Assembly (NCBI GenBank): GCA_902763505.1
Contig: CACWSO010000006.1
Location: forward strand, 56,240 to 120,239
From: an uncultured Eubacteriales bacterium
GTDB lineage: Bacteria > Bacillota > Clostridia > Peptostreptococcales > Anaerovoracaceae
Length of the DNA stretch: 64,000 nucleotides
Direction of reading: 5' to 3'
Positions 50,629 to 59,128 of this stretch are shown one piece after another. A model generated the notes under the pieces. It saw nothing but the letters and a program-made list of their open reading frames with translations, did no database searches and was not told the DNA's origin. The translations under genes and the position numbers were made by a program. The number at the start of each line of letters is the position of its first letter. Within the stretch, counting starts at the first letter, position 1.

Positions 50629-51117
50629 TTACTTCCAAGGATTCTCATCCGTACCGGCGAAGCTGTAAGGCTTATTCTCACCGTCAGCAAAGATAGCTAC
50701 GTTTTCAGGTGCGAAGATAAAGATGTTGTTTGCTACCTTCTGTACATTTCCGTTGAGCGCGTAAGTTGCGCCGCCGAGGAAGTCAAAGATCTTTCTGGCT
50801 GTATCTGTATCCAGCTTTTCCAGATTTACGATAACCGGTTTTCTGCTTCTCAGATTGTCAACCAGTCTGGCGCATTCATCGAAGCTTGCAGGTTCGATGA
50901 CAACCAGTTTGAATGCATTTGTAATTGATTTTACTGTTTTATTCTGCATCGGTACAATATTCTTCGTTTCATATTTCTGGGAAGGAGCTGCTGTTCTAGG
51001 AACTGCCGGCGTCCTCTCCGGATAAGATGATGTCTTATATGTTTCTTCTTCAAATTCTTCGTCTTCGTCGTATTCTTCGATACCAATTAGATCTCTGAAT
51101 TTATTAAACATTCCCAT
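50629..51117 (-). CDS. sepF: Cell division protein SepF
   Basis: 162 residues. MFNKFRDLIGIEEYDED is the membrane-binding start; the C-terminal domain has NLEKLDTDTARKIFDFLGGA. It anchors FtsZ. The start overlaps the YggS gene by 14 bases with GGAGG inside that gene. Confidence 0.95.
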   Translation of the reverse strand: MGMFNKFRDLIGIEEYDEDEEFEEETYKTSSYPERTPAVPRTAAPSQKYETKNIVPMQNKTVKSITNAFKLVVIEPASFDECARLVDNLRSRKPVIVNLEKLDTDTARKIFDFLGGATYALNGNVQKVANNIFIFAPENVAIFADGENKPYSFAGTDENPWK

Positions 51118-51841
51118 TTTTCTTCGCCTCCTGATCTTTTCTGTACTGCACGTAATCTCTCTCTCCGAAGATTGCGCTTCCTACTCTTACTAAATTCGAT
51201 CCCGCTTCAATCGCTACTGCAAAATCGTGTGACATGCCCATTGACAGATATTCGAAGTCAAGCTTCGAATCATCTATCTGTGCCAGTTCATCGTACTTTG
51301 CTTTCACGCCGTCAAAGTACGGTTTGACATCTCTCGGGTCTTCTGCGATAGGTGCCACACTCATGAGCCCTTTGATTCTGATATTTTCACATGTGTCCAG
51401 GATTTCTCTGACCAAATCACCTGCGCCGTCGATCGTAACGCCGAATTTGCTTTCTTCCTCAGCAGGGTTGATCTGTACCAGAATATCCATGGTCTTGCCT
51501 GCTGCCTTTGCGCGTTTGTCGATCTCCTTGGCAAGTTTGATAGAATCCACTGAATGGATCATATCGACTTTGTCTATGATATATTTGACCTTGTTAGTCT
51601 GAAGATGTCCGATCATGTGCCATCTTACCGGCTTGACAGCATCATACTTGTCCATGATCTCCTGCACTTTGTTCTCACCGATGTCCGTCGTTCCCGCATC
51701 GATAGCGGTGTTGATTTCTTCCGGTGTTCTCGTCTTGCTAACGGCGACGAGTATCACATCTTCGCCATTTCTTCCGGATGCTGCTGCCGCATCGGATATC
51801 TTTCCTCTTACTGTCTCAAGATTTTTCTTTATATCTTCCAT
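51104..51841 (-). CDS. YggS-family PLP homeostasis protein
   Basis: 245 residues. VILVAVSKTRTPEEI carries the PLP lysine; IGHLQTNKVKYII and LSMGMSHDFAVAIEAGSNLVRVGSAIFG are diagnostic. It is a small PLP carrier with no known enzymatic role. Sits before sepF as in most Firmicutes. Confidence 0.95.
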   Translation of the reverse strand: MEDIKKNLETVRGKISDAAAASGRNGEDVILVAVSKTRTPEEINTAIDAGTTDIGENKVQEIMDKYDAVKPVRWHMIGHLQTNKVKYIIDKVDMIHSVDSIKLAKEIDKRAKAAGKTMDILVQINPAEEESKFGVTIDGAGDLVREILDTCENIRIKGLMSVAPIAEDPRDVKPYFDGVKAKYDELAQIDDSKLDFEYLSMGMSHDFAVAIEAGSNLVRVGSAIFGERDYVQYRKDQEAKKNGNV

Positions 51842-51877
51842 GTCAGCTTGTTATCCTCCCTCCAGCTGTTATTCATC

Positions 51878-52936
51878 CTATTGTTCTGCGTTTTCAGTCG
51901 CCTGCTTAGCGGCTTCCTCTTCCAGTTCTTTTTCGAGTGCTGCCTGCGGATCTCTCAGGACTTCCTGATACACTCTAACGGTCTCCACCTGTTCATACTT
52001 GTCGTTGACATATATGGACTCATAGATGACAGATTGATTGCCGTCGGTGATCTTGACCTTGATCGGTTTGAAGTATGTGTCTCCGTCTTTCGTCTTTACG
52101 TAAACACCCGGCTGTCCGTCCTTCTCAATGATGCACTCATTATCCACGATCAATCCTACTGTGTTGCTCTGCACGATAGTGACGTCAACCTCCCTGGCGC
52201 TGGTGAAATCTGTGTAGTAGACATCCAGATAAATCACCATTTTGAAGAACTCGCCTTCCTGCTTGATGCTTTCCACGCGGGCATCGAGAGTCTCTTCACC
52301 GATCGTAACGCGGACCTTCTGGCCTTCCTCATACTTGCTGACGTCTTCCTTGCTGATCCAGCAGAGGATGTACCAGTTGTCGTCATCTGAGATTTTGAAG
52401 ATCGGTTCGCCCTGGTTGACCTTCTCCCTGCTCAGATCCATCTGTTTCGGGCTGAAACTTTCGGCTTCCTCTTTCGTAATCTTATCAATGTTGCTGCTGC
52501 AGAAGTACTTCTCGTAGCCATCGATGGACATGCTTAAAACGCCGCTGATCGGAGCTTTGCTTGTCTCACTGACCAGATCATACCCCTTCAGCAGTTCCAT
52601 GCTTTCCTCGTACTTGCCCCTGATGTTCGATTCTTTGTTTTCCCCCTCAGGTTCTGTGATACTGACGATTGTCGTGCCTTTTTTGACCACGGTGCCGTCT
52701 TCTACTTTGTACTCCATGGTACCCGTTTTATCAGCAAGGCACACTGCCTCATCCTTGACCACGTAGCCCTTCGCTTCGCAGGAAACTTCCAGCGTTCCGT
52801 TCTCAAGAACCTGCGTTGTCTCGAACTTATCGGACACTTTCGGCATCTGAAAAACAACAATATATAGTAGAACGAGTACTGCCAAATATAGAATCAGTAT
52901 TCGCCTTGTTTTCTTGGTAATCCTTATTCTCATCAA
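51878..52936 (-). CDS. HlyD-like membrane fusion protein of the division cluster
   Basis: 352 residues. One membrane segment (ILILYLAVLVLLYIVVF), then a barrel-sandwich hybrid part (VVKKGTTIVSITEPEGENK), a short coiled coil and beta-barrel (PIFKISDDDNWYILCWISKED, GQKVRVTIGEE). No ABC or RND partner is nearby, which is typical of the copies next to yggS/sepF in Clostridia. Role in division or envelope is inferred from position. Confidence 0.82.
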   Translation of the reverse strand: MMRIRITKKTRRILILYLAVLVLLYIVVFQMPKVSDKFETTQVLENGTLEVSCEAKGYVVKDEAVCLADKTGTMEYKVEDGTVVKKGTTIVSITEPEGENKESNIRGKYEESMELLKGYDLVSETSKAPISGVLSMSIDGYEKYFCSSNIDKITKEEAESFSPKQMDLSREKVNQGEPIFKISDDDNWYILCWISKEDVSKYEEGQKVRVTIGEETLDARVESIKQEGEFFKMVIYLDVYYTDFTSAREVDVTIVQSNTVGLIVDNECIIEKDGQPGVYVKTKDGDTYFKPIKVKITDGNQSVIYESIYVNDKYEQVETVRVYQEVLRDPQAALEKELEEEAAKQATENAEQ

Positions 52937-53000
52937 TTAATTCTACAACAAAAGCAATAGGCTTGCAATGCACAAGATATAGATTTTGACCGTCTCCGGC

Positions 53001-53777
53001 TTACTCCTCTTCTACCTTGTCTATGATCTGCCGCTCTGCTTTACTGAACCTCTTCGTCCCGTCTTCGTTTTTATCGTTTCTGTGAGAGATGAACGCTTCG
53101 TAGAGATCCGGTCTTCTCACCTTGGTCAGTCTCAAAGACCGCTCCAGTTTCCACAGCGCAATGTTCTGGTGGTGTCCGCTCATGAGCACCTCCGGCACTT
53201 CCATTCCCCTGTACTCCCTCGGCTGAGTATACTGAGGATGCTCCAAAAGCCCTGAGTACACGGACTCATTCAGCGCGGAATCCTCATTGCCCAAAACTCC
53301 CGGGATCAGTCTTGCCACACTGTCGATCAGCACCATGGCAGGAAGCTCACCTCCTGTAAGCACGTAGTCCCCGATGGAGATTTCCTCTGCATCCCAGTAG
53401 TCCAACACTCTTTGATCCACGCCTTCGTAGTGGCCGCAGAGAATCACGAAGCCGTCCAGATTCGCCAGTTCCTTGATCTTCTCTTCATCCAGAATCCTGC
53501 CGCGCGGTGACATGTAGACCACTTTTCTTGCCTTTGCATCTACATGCTCCATGGCTCCGAAAATCGGGTCTGCCATCATGACCATACCACCGCCGCCGCC
53601 GAAGGGATAATCGTCCGCACGGTTGTGCTTGTCATTGGAAAAGTCCCGAATGTTCGTAAGCCTCACGTCAATCAGACCTTTCTCCGACGCTCTGCCCAGT
53701 ATGCTGTCTTCTGTCACCGGACGGAACATCTCCGGAAAGAGAGTCAGAACATCAATTGTAAGTCCCTTTTTATCCAT
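53001..53777 (-). CDS. trmD: tRNA (guanine-N1)-methyltransferase
   Basis: 258 residues. Trefoil-knot SAM site: HYEGVDQRVLDYWDAEEISIGDYVLTGGE and ARLIPGVLGNEDS. It methylates G37 of tRNAs. 21 bases after rimM, the classical pair. Confidence 0.97.
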   Translation of the reverse strand: MDKKGLTIDVLTLFPEMFRPVTEDSILGRASEKGLIDVRLTNIRDFSNDKHNRADDYPFGGGGGMVMMADPIFGAMEHVDAKARKVVYMSPRGRILDEEKIKELANLDGFVILCGHYEGVDQRVLDYWDAEEISIGDYVLTGGELPAMVLIDSVARLIPGVLGNEDSALNESVYSGLLEHPQYTQPREYRGMEVPEVLMSGHHQNIALWKLERSLRLTKVRRPDLYEAFISHRNDKNEDGTKRFSKAERQIIDKVEEE

Positions 53778-53798
53778 CTTACTCTTATCCCTTCTGTG

Positions 53799-54290
53799 CT
53801 ACAGCATCCCTTCTATGAGACGGAACGTGATGCGTCCGGTCTCCTCATTTATTTCAAGAACAAAAGCAGGAACACTCGGAATGAGCACCTGTTTTCCTTC
53901 ATCTGTTACTACTTCAAAAACATCCTGGGCGGTGTTCTGAATCACATCTTTGACCACGCCAAGATGGCTGCCGTCTTCCTGAACCGCTTCCATCCCAATC
54001 AAATCCCTGATGTAATGCTGGCCTTCCGGAAGCTCCGGAAGATCGTCCTCCGTGACGAAAATCTCTCTGCCTCTTACCTTCTCTGCCGCAGTTCTGTCGT
54101 CGATGCCTTCCAGTCCCAGGATTACCATGTTCTTCTGCGTCCTAACACTTCTTACAGGCATGAGCTCATCTTCCACGTAAAGCGCTTCGGTATTCGCATA
54201 TATGTCTGCACTGTCTGAATAATTGTAGACTTTGACTTCGCCTTTGAGACCGACAGCGCTGACGATTTTTCCTATGAGTATTTTTTCCAT
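53799..54290 (-). CDS. rimM: Ribosome maturation factor RimM
   Basis: About 163 residues. IGKIVSAVGLKGEVKVYNYS opens the N-terminal barrel; the PRC-barrel has HYIRDLIGMEAVQEDG. It aids 30S head assembly by binding S19. I use the ATG at 54288-54290, the family's usual MEKILIGKI start, although no good ribosome site is visible and two upstream ATGs are in frame. A strong hairpin sits directly upstream. Confidence 0.9.
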   Translation of the reverse strand: MEKILIGKIVSAVGLKGEVKVYNYSDSADIYANTEALYVEDELMPVRSVRTQKNMVILGLEGIDDRTAAEKVRGREIFVTEDDLPELPEGQHYIRDLIGMEAVQEDGSHLGVVKDVIQNTAQDVFEVVTDEGKQVLIPSVPAFVLEINEETGRITFRLIEGML

Positions 54291-54301
54291 AACATTATCA
54301 T

Positions 54302-54331
54302 GGGGCATGTCGGCGAAACGCCTCATGCCCC
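54302..54331 (-). promoter_or_regulatory. Strong hairpin at the rimM start
   Basis: GGGGCATG-TC-GGCG-AAA-CGCC-T-CATGCCCC forms a nearly perfect stem with no T-run, 11 bases upstream of the chosen rimM start. It could be an RNA processing site or control rimM translation. Confidence 0.55.
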
Positions 54332-54345
54332 TGTATGTGCAGTCT

Positions 54346-54576
54346 CTATTGAACTATTTCAACAATTACTTTGGCGTTGGCCTTCGTGGCCGCCGCCTTG
54401 ACAACTGTTCTGATTGCCTTTGCGATCCTGCCTTGTTTGCCGATGACTTTTCCCATGTCATCTGAAGCGACACGCAGCTGAATAACAGTAGTGCCATTTG
54501 ACTCGGTCTCGGATACTTCTACGGCTTCCGGATGTTCAACCAGTGACTTTGCAATTGCACTAACTAATTCTTTCAT
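54346..54576 (-). CDS. khpA: KH-domain RNA-binding protein KhpA
   Basis: 76 residues, a single KH domain with the GxxG loop in GKVIGKQGRIAKAIRTVVK. KhpA pairs with KhpB in other Firmicutes to bind many RNAs and influence division. Between rpsP and rimM as usual. Confidence 0.93.
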   Translation of the reverse strand: MKELVSAIAKSLVEHPEAVEVSETESNGTTVIQLRVASDDMGKVIGKQGRIAKAIRTVVKAAATKANAKVIVEIVQ

Positions 54577-54591
54577 TGGATCACCACTTTC

Positions 54592-54831
54592 TTAAAGAAT
54601 ACCCGCCTGCTTGAACAGTTTCTTAACTGTATCTGTAGGCTGAGCCCCTGTTTCCAGCCACTTCTTAGCAGCTTCTTCGTTGATCTTGATTTCAACAGGA
54701 TCCTTCAGCGGTGCATAGTATCCCAGCTCCTCGATGAATCTTCCATCTCTTGAAGCTCTTGCGTCTGCAACAACTACTCTGTAGAAAGGCTTCTTGTGTG
54801 CGCCCATTCTCTTCAATCTGATTTTTACCAT
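54592..54831 (-). CDS. rpsP: 30S ribosomal protein S16
   Basis: 79 residues. [29 protein letters not shown] is diagnostic, ending with [19 protein letters not shown]. 15 bases upstream of khpA. Confidence 0.97.
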   Translation of the reverse strand: MVKIRLKRMGAHKKPFYRVVVADARASRDGRFIEELGYYAPLKDPVEIKINEEAAKKWLETGAQPTDTVKKLFKQAGIL

Positions 54832-54908
54832 TACTTACTCCTCCTGATTTATTTATATTATATTCTTTGAATGGTTTAATGATATTGGTTGGCCGGTACG
54901 GCCGTTTT

Positions 54909-56252
54909 TTAGAATCCCTTGAATCCGCCGAACATTCTGCTCATCTTGGCGGCTGCCTTCGGGTTCATCATCTGCTTCATCATCTTGCGGGATTCTTCGT
55001 ATCTCTTGATGAGCTGGTTGATCTTCTGAACCGGCTGGCCTGAACCTGCCGCGATTCTCTTTCTTCTGCTGGCGTTGAGCAGTCTCGGGTCTTCCCGTTC
55101 CGCTTTCGTCATGGACTGGATGATTGCCTCATAACAGATGAAGTCTTTCTCGCTCTGCTCCAGATTCACGTTCTTATTGCCCGATACGCCCGGAAGCATG
55201 TCCAGCATCTTGGCGATGCCGCCCATGTTTCTAATCTGGCCCATCTGTTCGAGGAAGTCCTCGAGAGTGAACTTGTTCCTTTTGATCTTCTCTTCGAGTT
55301 TGGCTGCCTGCTCTTCGTCGTAGTCCACCTGAGCCTTCTCAATGAGTGACATCATATCGCCCATTCCCAGGATACGGCTGGCCATTCTCTCCGGATGGAA
55401 CTCATCGAGTTCATCCATCTTTTCACCCATACCGACGAACTTGATCGGTCTGCCTGTGACCTTCTTCGTAGAGAGCGCGGCACCGCCTCTTGAATCACCG
55501 TCCATCTTCGTCATGATGACGCCGTCGATTCCAAGAGCGTCATTGAAACCTTCCGCTGCGTTGACGGCATCCTGACCAGTCAGTGCGTCGACGACGAGGA
55601 GAATCTCATGCGGTTTGATTTCCTTCTTCAGAACCTTCAGTTCTTCCATGAGTTCCTCATCGATCTGCAGACGTCCGGCAGTATCCACGATCAGAACGTT
55701 GTAGCCCTTGACCTCCGCTTCCTTGATGGCCGCCTTGGCAATCTTGGAAGGATCCTTCGTGTCTCTCATGGCGAAGACCGGTACGTCCACACTCTGACCT
55801 ACCACTTCCAACTGATCGATTGCCGCCGGTCTGTAGATGTCGCATGCACAGAGCATCGGTTTCTTGCCGTTCTTCTTCAGCCACAAAGCCAGCTTGCCGC
55901 AGGTCGTTGTTTTACCAGTACCCTGCAGACCTACCATCATGTAGACGGTAAATCCCTTCGGTGAATATGTCAGTTTGCTGCTGGCGCCGCCCATCAGTTC
56001 AATGAGCTGATCGTTTACGATTTTGATGACTTGCTGCGCCGGAGTCAGACTCTTCATCACCTCTTCGCCAAGTGCTTTTTCCTTGACGTCGGCGACGAAT
56101 TCCTTGACCACCTTGAAGTTGACATCCGCTTCAAGGAGGGCCAGCTTGACTTCTTTCATCGCTGCGTTGATGTCAGCTTCCGTCAGGCTGCCTTTGCCTT
56201 TGAGTCCTTTGAAAACTCCTTGCAGTTTGTCCGATAATCCCTCAAATGCCAA
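54909..56252 (-). CDS. ffh: Signal recognition particle protein Ffh
   Basis: 447 residues. N and G domains with GLQGTGKTTTCGKLALWL, DTAGRLQIDEELM and TKMDGDSRGGAAL; the Met-rich M domain binds SRP RNA (MMKQMMNPKAAAKMSRMFGG). It targets nascent membrane proteins. Preceded by ylxM, the usual partner. Confidence 0.97.
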   Translation of the reverse strand: MAFEGLSDKLQGVFKGLKGKGSLTEADINAAMKEVKLALLEADVNFKVVKEFVADVKEKALGEEVMKSLTPAQQVIKIVNDQLIELMGGASSKLTYSPKGFTVYMMVGLQGTGKTTTCGKLALWLKKNGKKPMLCACDIYRPAAIDQLEVVGQSVDVPVFAMRDTKDPSKIAKAAIKEAEVKGYNVLIVDTAGRLQIDEELMEELKVLKKEIKPHEILLVVDALTGQDAVNAAEGFNDALGIDGVIMTKMDGDSRGGAALSTKKVTGRPIKFVGMGEKMDELDEFHPERMASRILGMGDMMSLIEKAQVDYDEEQAAKLEEKIKRNKFTLEDFLEQMGQIRNMGGIAKMLDMLPGVSGNKNVNLEQSEKDFICYEAIIQSMTKAEREDPRLLNASRRKRIAAGSGQPVQKINQLIKRYEESRKMMKQMMNPKAAAKMSRMFGGFKGF

Positions 56253-56291
56253 TTTGTTTCTCCTTAGATTGCCGCTGCATCACGGCTGTTT

Positions 56292-56657
56292 CTATATCTC
56301 CAGCTGCTGGATCTCGCTTCTGATCTGCTCGAGCTTCCCGGCAACGCTGTCTGTTGCCTTTGCAGCTGCCATATCTATCGCTTCATCCAGTTCCTCGCTG
56401 ATGCTGCTGATTGCGTCTCTCGTTGCGCTGAACCGTTCGACCAGACCGAGCTTGTACTCATAATCCTCCAGCGCCTTCTGGGCCTTGTGCAGCGCGTCAT
56501 GCACGCCCTGCCTGCTGATGCCGAACTCCTCGGCAATCTCCGCCAGGCTCAGGTTCTCTTCGTTATACAGCTCCAGGACCTCCCTCTGCCGCTCTGTCAG
56601 CAGCTCTCCATAAAAGTCATAGAGCAGACTTTGTTTCGTAATATCGTCGAACTTCAT
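56292..56657 (-). CDS. ylxM: YlxM family helix-turn-helix protein
   Basis: About 121 residues. LLYDFYGELLTERQREVLELY then LSLAEIAEEFGISRQGVHDAL is a sigma-4-like helix-turn-helix. YlxM proteins modulate the SRP in some bacteria. I use the ATG at 56655-56657; the ribosome site is weak. Confidence 0.88.
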   Translation of the reverse strand: MKFDDITKQSLLYDFYGELLTERQREVLELYNEENLSLAEIAEEFGISRQGVHDALHKAQKALEDYEYKLGLVERFSATRDAISSISEELDEAIDMAAAKATDSVAGKLEQIRSEIQQLEI

Positions 56658-56721
56658 ATCTGAACAGCTGAATGTTTCAGCGCCTTTCAATCTGACAAGC
56701 TTCTCCGCTTGACACTCGAGT

Positions 56722-56751
56722 AGTATACACTGCGGCGATGCAGCCTGTCAA
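56722..56751 (-). promoter_or_regulatory. Promoter of the ylxM-ffh operon
   Basis: TTGACA (56746-56751) and TATACT (56722-56727) with an 18-base spacer on the minus strand, about 65 bases before ylxM. Confidence 0.82.
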
Positions 56752-56776
56752 GCAGAAATACTTAACATCCATAAAA

Positions 56777-56806
56777 AAGAGAAGGAGCAATCGTTCCTTC
56801 TCTTAG
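56777..56806 (-). terminator. Terminator after rplT
   Basis: AAGAGAAGGA and TCCTTCTCTT (56777-56804) with an 8-base loop; T-run on the minus strand, 25 bases after rplT. Confidence 0.88.
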
Positions 56807-56828
56807 TATTCTCATTTTGTATGTCAGC

Positions 56829-57182
56829 TTACATTGCCTTCTTAGCTGTTTCGCAGAGTGCTGTGAACGCAGCCGGGTCGCTGATTGCCATCTCTGAAAG
56901 CATCTTTCTGTTGATGTCAACGCCTGCCTTCTTGAGGCCGCCGATCAGCTTTGAGTAGCTCATGTCGTTCATTCTTGCTGCTGCATTGATTCTTGCGATC
57001 CAGAGCTTTCTGAAATCTCTTTTCTTGTTCTTGCGTCCTACATATGCGGAACGGAGAGCTCTCATCGTTGCAGGCTTCGCTGCTCTGTATGTGCTGTGCT
57101 TGGAGCCGTAGAAGCCCTTCGCCATCTTCAGTACTTTCTTATGTCTCTTATGTGCGTTTAAACCTTTTTTAACTCTTGCCAT
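56829..57182 (-). CDS. rplT: 50S ribosomal protein L20
   Basis: 117 residues. [25 protein letters not shown] and [21 protein letters not shown] are diagnostic. In Firmicutes L20 binds the infC leader to repress the operon. Last gene of infC-rpmI-rplT. Confidence 0.97.
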   Translation of the reverse strand: MARVKKGLNAHKRHKKVLKMAKGFYGSKHSTYRAAKPATMRALRSAYVGRKNKKRDFRKLWIARINAAARMNDMSYSKLIGGLKKAGVDINRKMLSEMAISDPAAFTALCETAKKAM

Positions 57183-57194
57183 TTCAATACCTCC

Positions 57195-57392
57195 TTACTT
57201 GCTCAGAACTTCCTTGATTCTTCCGTGATCTGCACTGGTTAATGTAGTGGACTGTCTGAGTCCTCTCTTTCTCTTCTGGCTCTTCTTAGTAAGAATGTGG
57301 CTCTTGTATGCTTTATTTCTCTTAACTTTTCCTGAACCTGTTAACTTAAATCTTTTGCATGCGCCTCTGTGAGACTTCATTTTGTTTGCCAT
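57195..57392 (-). CDS. rpmI: 50S ribosomal protein L35
   Basis: 65 residues. [23 protein letters not shown] opens the protein, as in all L35. It lies 12 bases before rplT. Confidence 0.97.
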   Translation of the reverse strand: MANKMKSHRGACKRFKLTGSGKVKRNKAYKSHILTKKSQKRKRGLRQSTTLTSADHGRIKEVLSK

Positions 57393-57424
57393 ATCGTCCT
57401 CCTATGTTAATTATTTCTTAAACT

Positions 57425-57940
57425 TTACTTGTCGTTCTTCGGCGTGAGAATCATCGTCAGACTCCTGCCTTCGAACTTAGGCTTCTTTTCTACGTCGCCT
57501 ACGTCTGAAACGGCTTCAGCAAATTTCTCCATGACTTCCTGTCCTGTTGAAACATAGTCACGTTCTCTGCCCCTGAATCTCAGGCTGACCTTAAGCTTGT
57601 TGCCATCTTTCAGGAACTTCGCACCTGTCTTCGCCTTAACCATGATGTCATGATCTTCGATAAAAGTAGACAGTCTGATTTCCTTAATCTGTGTCGTATG
57701 CTGCTTCTTCTTGGCTTCCTTCTCCTTCTTCTGCTGGTCGTACTTGTACTTACCGTAATCAAGTATCTTGCAGACAGGCGGTTCCGCCTTCGGAGCGATG
57801 CACACCAGATCAAGGTTTTTCTCTTCAGCCAGTCTCAATGCCTCATCTCTGGACATGATTCCCAGCTGTTCCCCATCAGCAGAAATGACTCTCATTTCTC
57901 TGGCACGAATTTCTTCGTTGATCAAAGATTCCTTTGCTAT
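57425..57940 (-). CDS. infC: Translation initiation factor IF-3 with AUA start
   Basis: 171 residues. INEEIRAREMRVISADGEQLG begins the N domain and DKNVGDVE-like DVGDVEKKPKFEGRSLTMIL ends the protein. No ATG/GTG/TTG lies at the expected start; the codon is ATA (57938-57940), nine bases after a perfect AAGGAGG. Rare start codons in infC allow IF-3 to repress its own synthesis. An upstream ATG would add 40 unsupported residues that cross the attenuator hairpin. Confidence 0.93.
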   Translation of the reverse strand: MAKESLINEEIRAREMRVISADGEQLGIMSRDEALRLAEEKNLDLVCIAPKAEPPVCKILDYGKYKYDQQKKEKEAKKKQHTTQIKEIRLSTFIEDHDIMVKAKTGAKFLKDGNKLKVSLRFRGRERDYVSTGQEVMEKFAEAVSDVGDVEKKPKFEGRSLTMILTPKNDK

Positions 57941-57991
57941 TGTTCTGTACCTCCTTCGTACATAACCGTATCCAAACGGCATAAAGAAAAA

Positions 57992-58134
57992 CGCGGATAC
58001 AAAAGTATCCGCGCGCAAAAAGCCTAAAGGCTTACTTACTATATCAACCCGGGCGCCCATGCTCCCAAGGTGAGAAGCGGATAACTTCTGCTTAATACCT
58101 TGAGTATACTATCATAGGGTCCGAGCCTTTGCAA
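57992..58134 (-). promoter_or_regulatory. infC leader: promoter and attenuator
   Basis: Promoter TTGCAA (58129-58134) and TAGTAT (58106-58111), spacer 17. The leader holds a terminator CGCGGATAC-AAAA-GTATCCGCG (57992-58013) followed by TTTTTCTTT, located before infC. The arrangement matches L20-controlled attenuation. Confidence 0.8.
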
Positions 58135-58150
58135 GTAGTTTTTTACGTAT

Positions 58151-59080
58151 TTACAGCAGTTTTTCCAGATATTCCGCTGCTTCGTCGATATCCTCCTCCG
58201 CAAAGACCTTAAAACCAGCATCCCGCAGCATTTCAACGGCCAGGCCCTGACCTGGAATCTTCGTATCCGTAAACGTTCCGTCGTAGATGAACTTGCTTCC
58301 GCAAGATGGGCTGTCCTGTTTCATGATGCAGAACGCCACGTCGTTTTCCTTCGCAAGGCGCACCGCTTCAAGAGCACCCTTGGTGTATTCTTCTGTCACG
58401 TCCGGTCCAGTGCTGGCGATCACCTTGTCGCCCTGCCGCTGAGAGTCAGGACGCGGCGTCGGCAGTCCTCCAAACACTTCCGGGCAGATCGGAATCAGTC
58501 TTCCTTCTTCCTTCCACTTCAGAAATGTCGGATGTGTCTCCGGCACTTCCCCGCCGTCGTATCTTACAACTCTTCCGCCGTAAAGGCATTCACTTACCAG
58601 AATCTTAAGCATTGCAACCTCCTTCTCCATACGTTTACATTCAAACGGTCCGCTGATATATACTTTGGGATCCACCACACGGTATCCCAGTTTTTCGTAA
58701 AATCCAACTGCAACGACACGGCTGTCGACACCGATTCTCTTAAATCCGAGCTCGCGAATCCATTTCTCAGCCTCCGACATTGCCTTTGCGCCGAGCTCTC
58801 TTCCCCGGTACTCTGGAAGAACGACCATGCGGCCGATGTTTGCCATTCCGCCGCCCGCATCAAAAAACCTGCATGTAGCCACGGGGTAACCGTCATCCAA
58901 GAGCACAATGTATTTCGTTCCCGGTCCATCCAGTTCATCGAATTCATCCCGCAGAGAGATGTGATGCTGGCGGTTCATCCCTTCGATCCGCACCGAATAG
59001 GCGCCGGCTCTCTGCCACTCCTCCTCTGCGCGCATGACTTCTATTTTGTTGTTCATCGGATATTCTTTACTCATAGCCAT
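58151..59080 (-). CDS. Fusion of a GNAT acetyltransferase and a DUF523 domain
   Basis: 309 residues. Residues 1-150 are a GNAT domain (GGMANIGRMVVLPEYRGRELGAKAM is the acetyl-CoA loop). Residues 157-309 are DUF523: LKILVSECLYGGRVVRYDGG, PICPEVFGGLPTPRPDSQ and CIMKQDSPSCGS, where the Cys residues may bind a metal cluster. The first ATG is 2 bases from a TATAAT; starts at 59074 and 59056 are also possible. DUF523 proteins are usually separate, so the fusion is notable. Confidence 0.82.
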   Translation of the reverse strand: MAMSKEYPMNNKIEVMRAEEEWQRAGAYSVRIEGMNRQHHISLRDEFDELDGPGTKYIVLLDDGYPVATCRFFDAGGGMANIGRMVVLPEYRGRELGAKAMSEAEKWIRELGFKRIGVDSRVVAVGFYEKLGYRVVDPKVYISGPFECKRMEKEVAMLKILVSECLYGGRVVRYDGGEVPETHPTFLKWKEEGRLIPICPEVFGGLPTPRPDSQRQGDKVIASTGPDVTEEYTKGALEAVRLAKENDVAFCIMKQDSPSCGSKFIYDGTFTDTKIPGQGLAVEMLRDAGFKVFAEEDIDEAAEYLEKLL

Positions 59081-59087
59081 ATTATAA

Positions 59088-59119
59088 CAGAACAGAGGAT
59101 CAAATGATCCCCTGTTCTG
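59088..59119 (-). terminator. Terminator of the surface phosphoesterase gene
   Basis: CAGAACAGAGGATC and GATCCCCTGTTCTG with an AAAT loop, one mismatch, about 10 bases after the stop. The following TTATAAT on the minus strand is both a weak T-run and a -10-like box for the next gene. Confidence 0.7.
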
Positions 59120-59128
59120 CTTTATTTT

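Noticed and set aside
57941-58060. N-terminal extension of IF-3 from an upstream ATG
   Set aside because: It would cross the attenuator hairpin and add 40 residues absent from the family; the AAGGAGG site points to the ATA codon.
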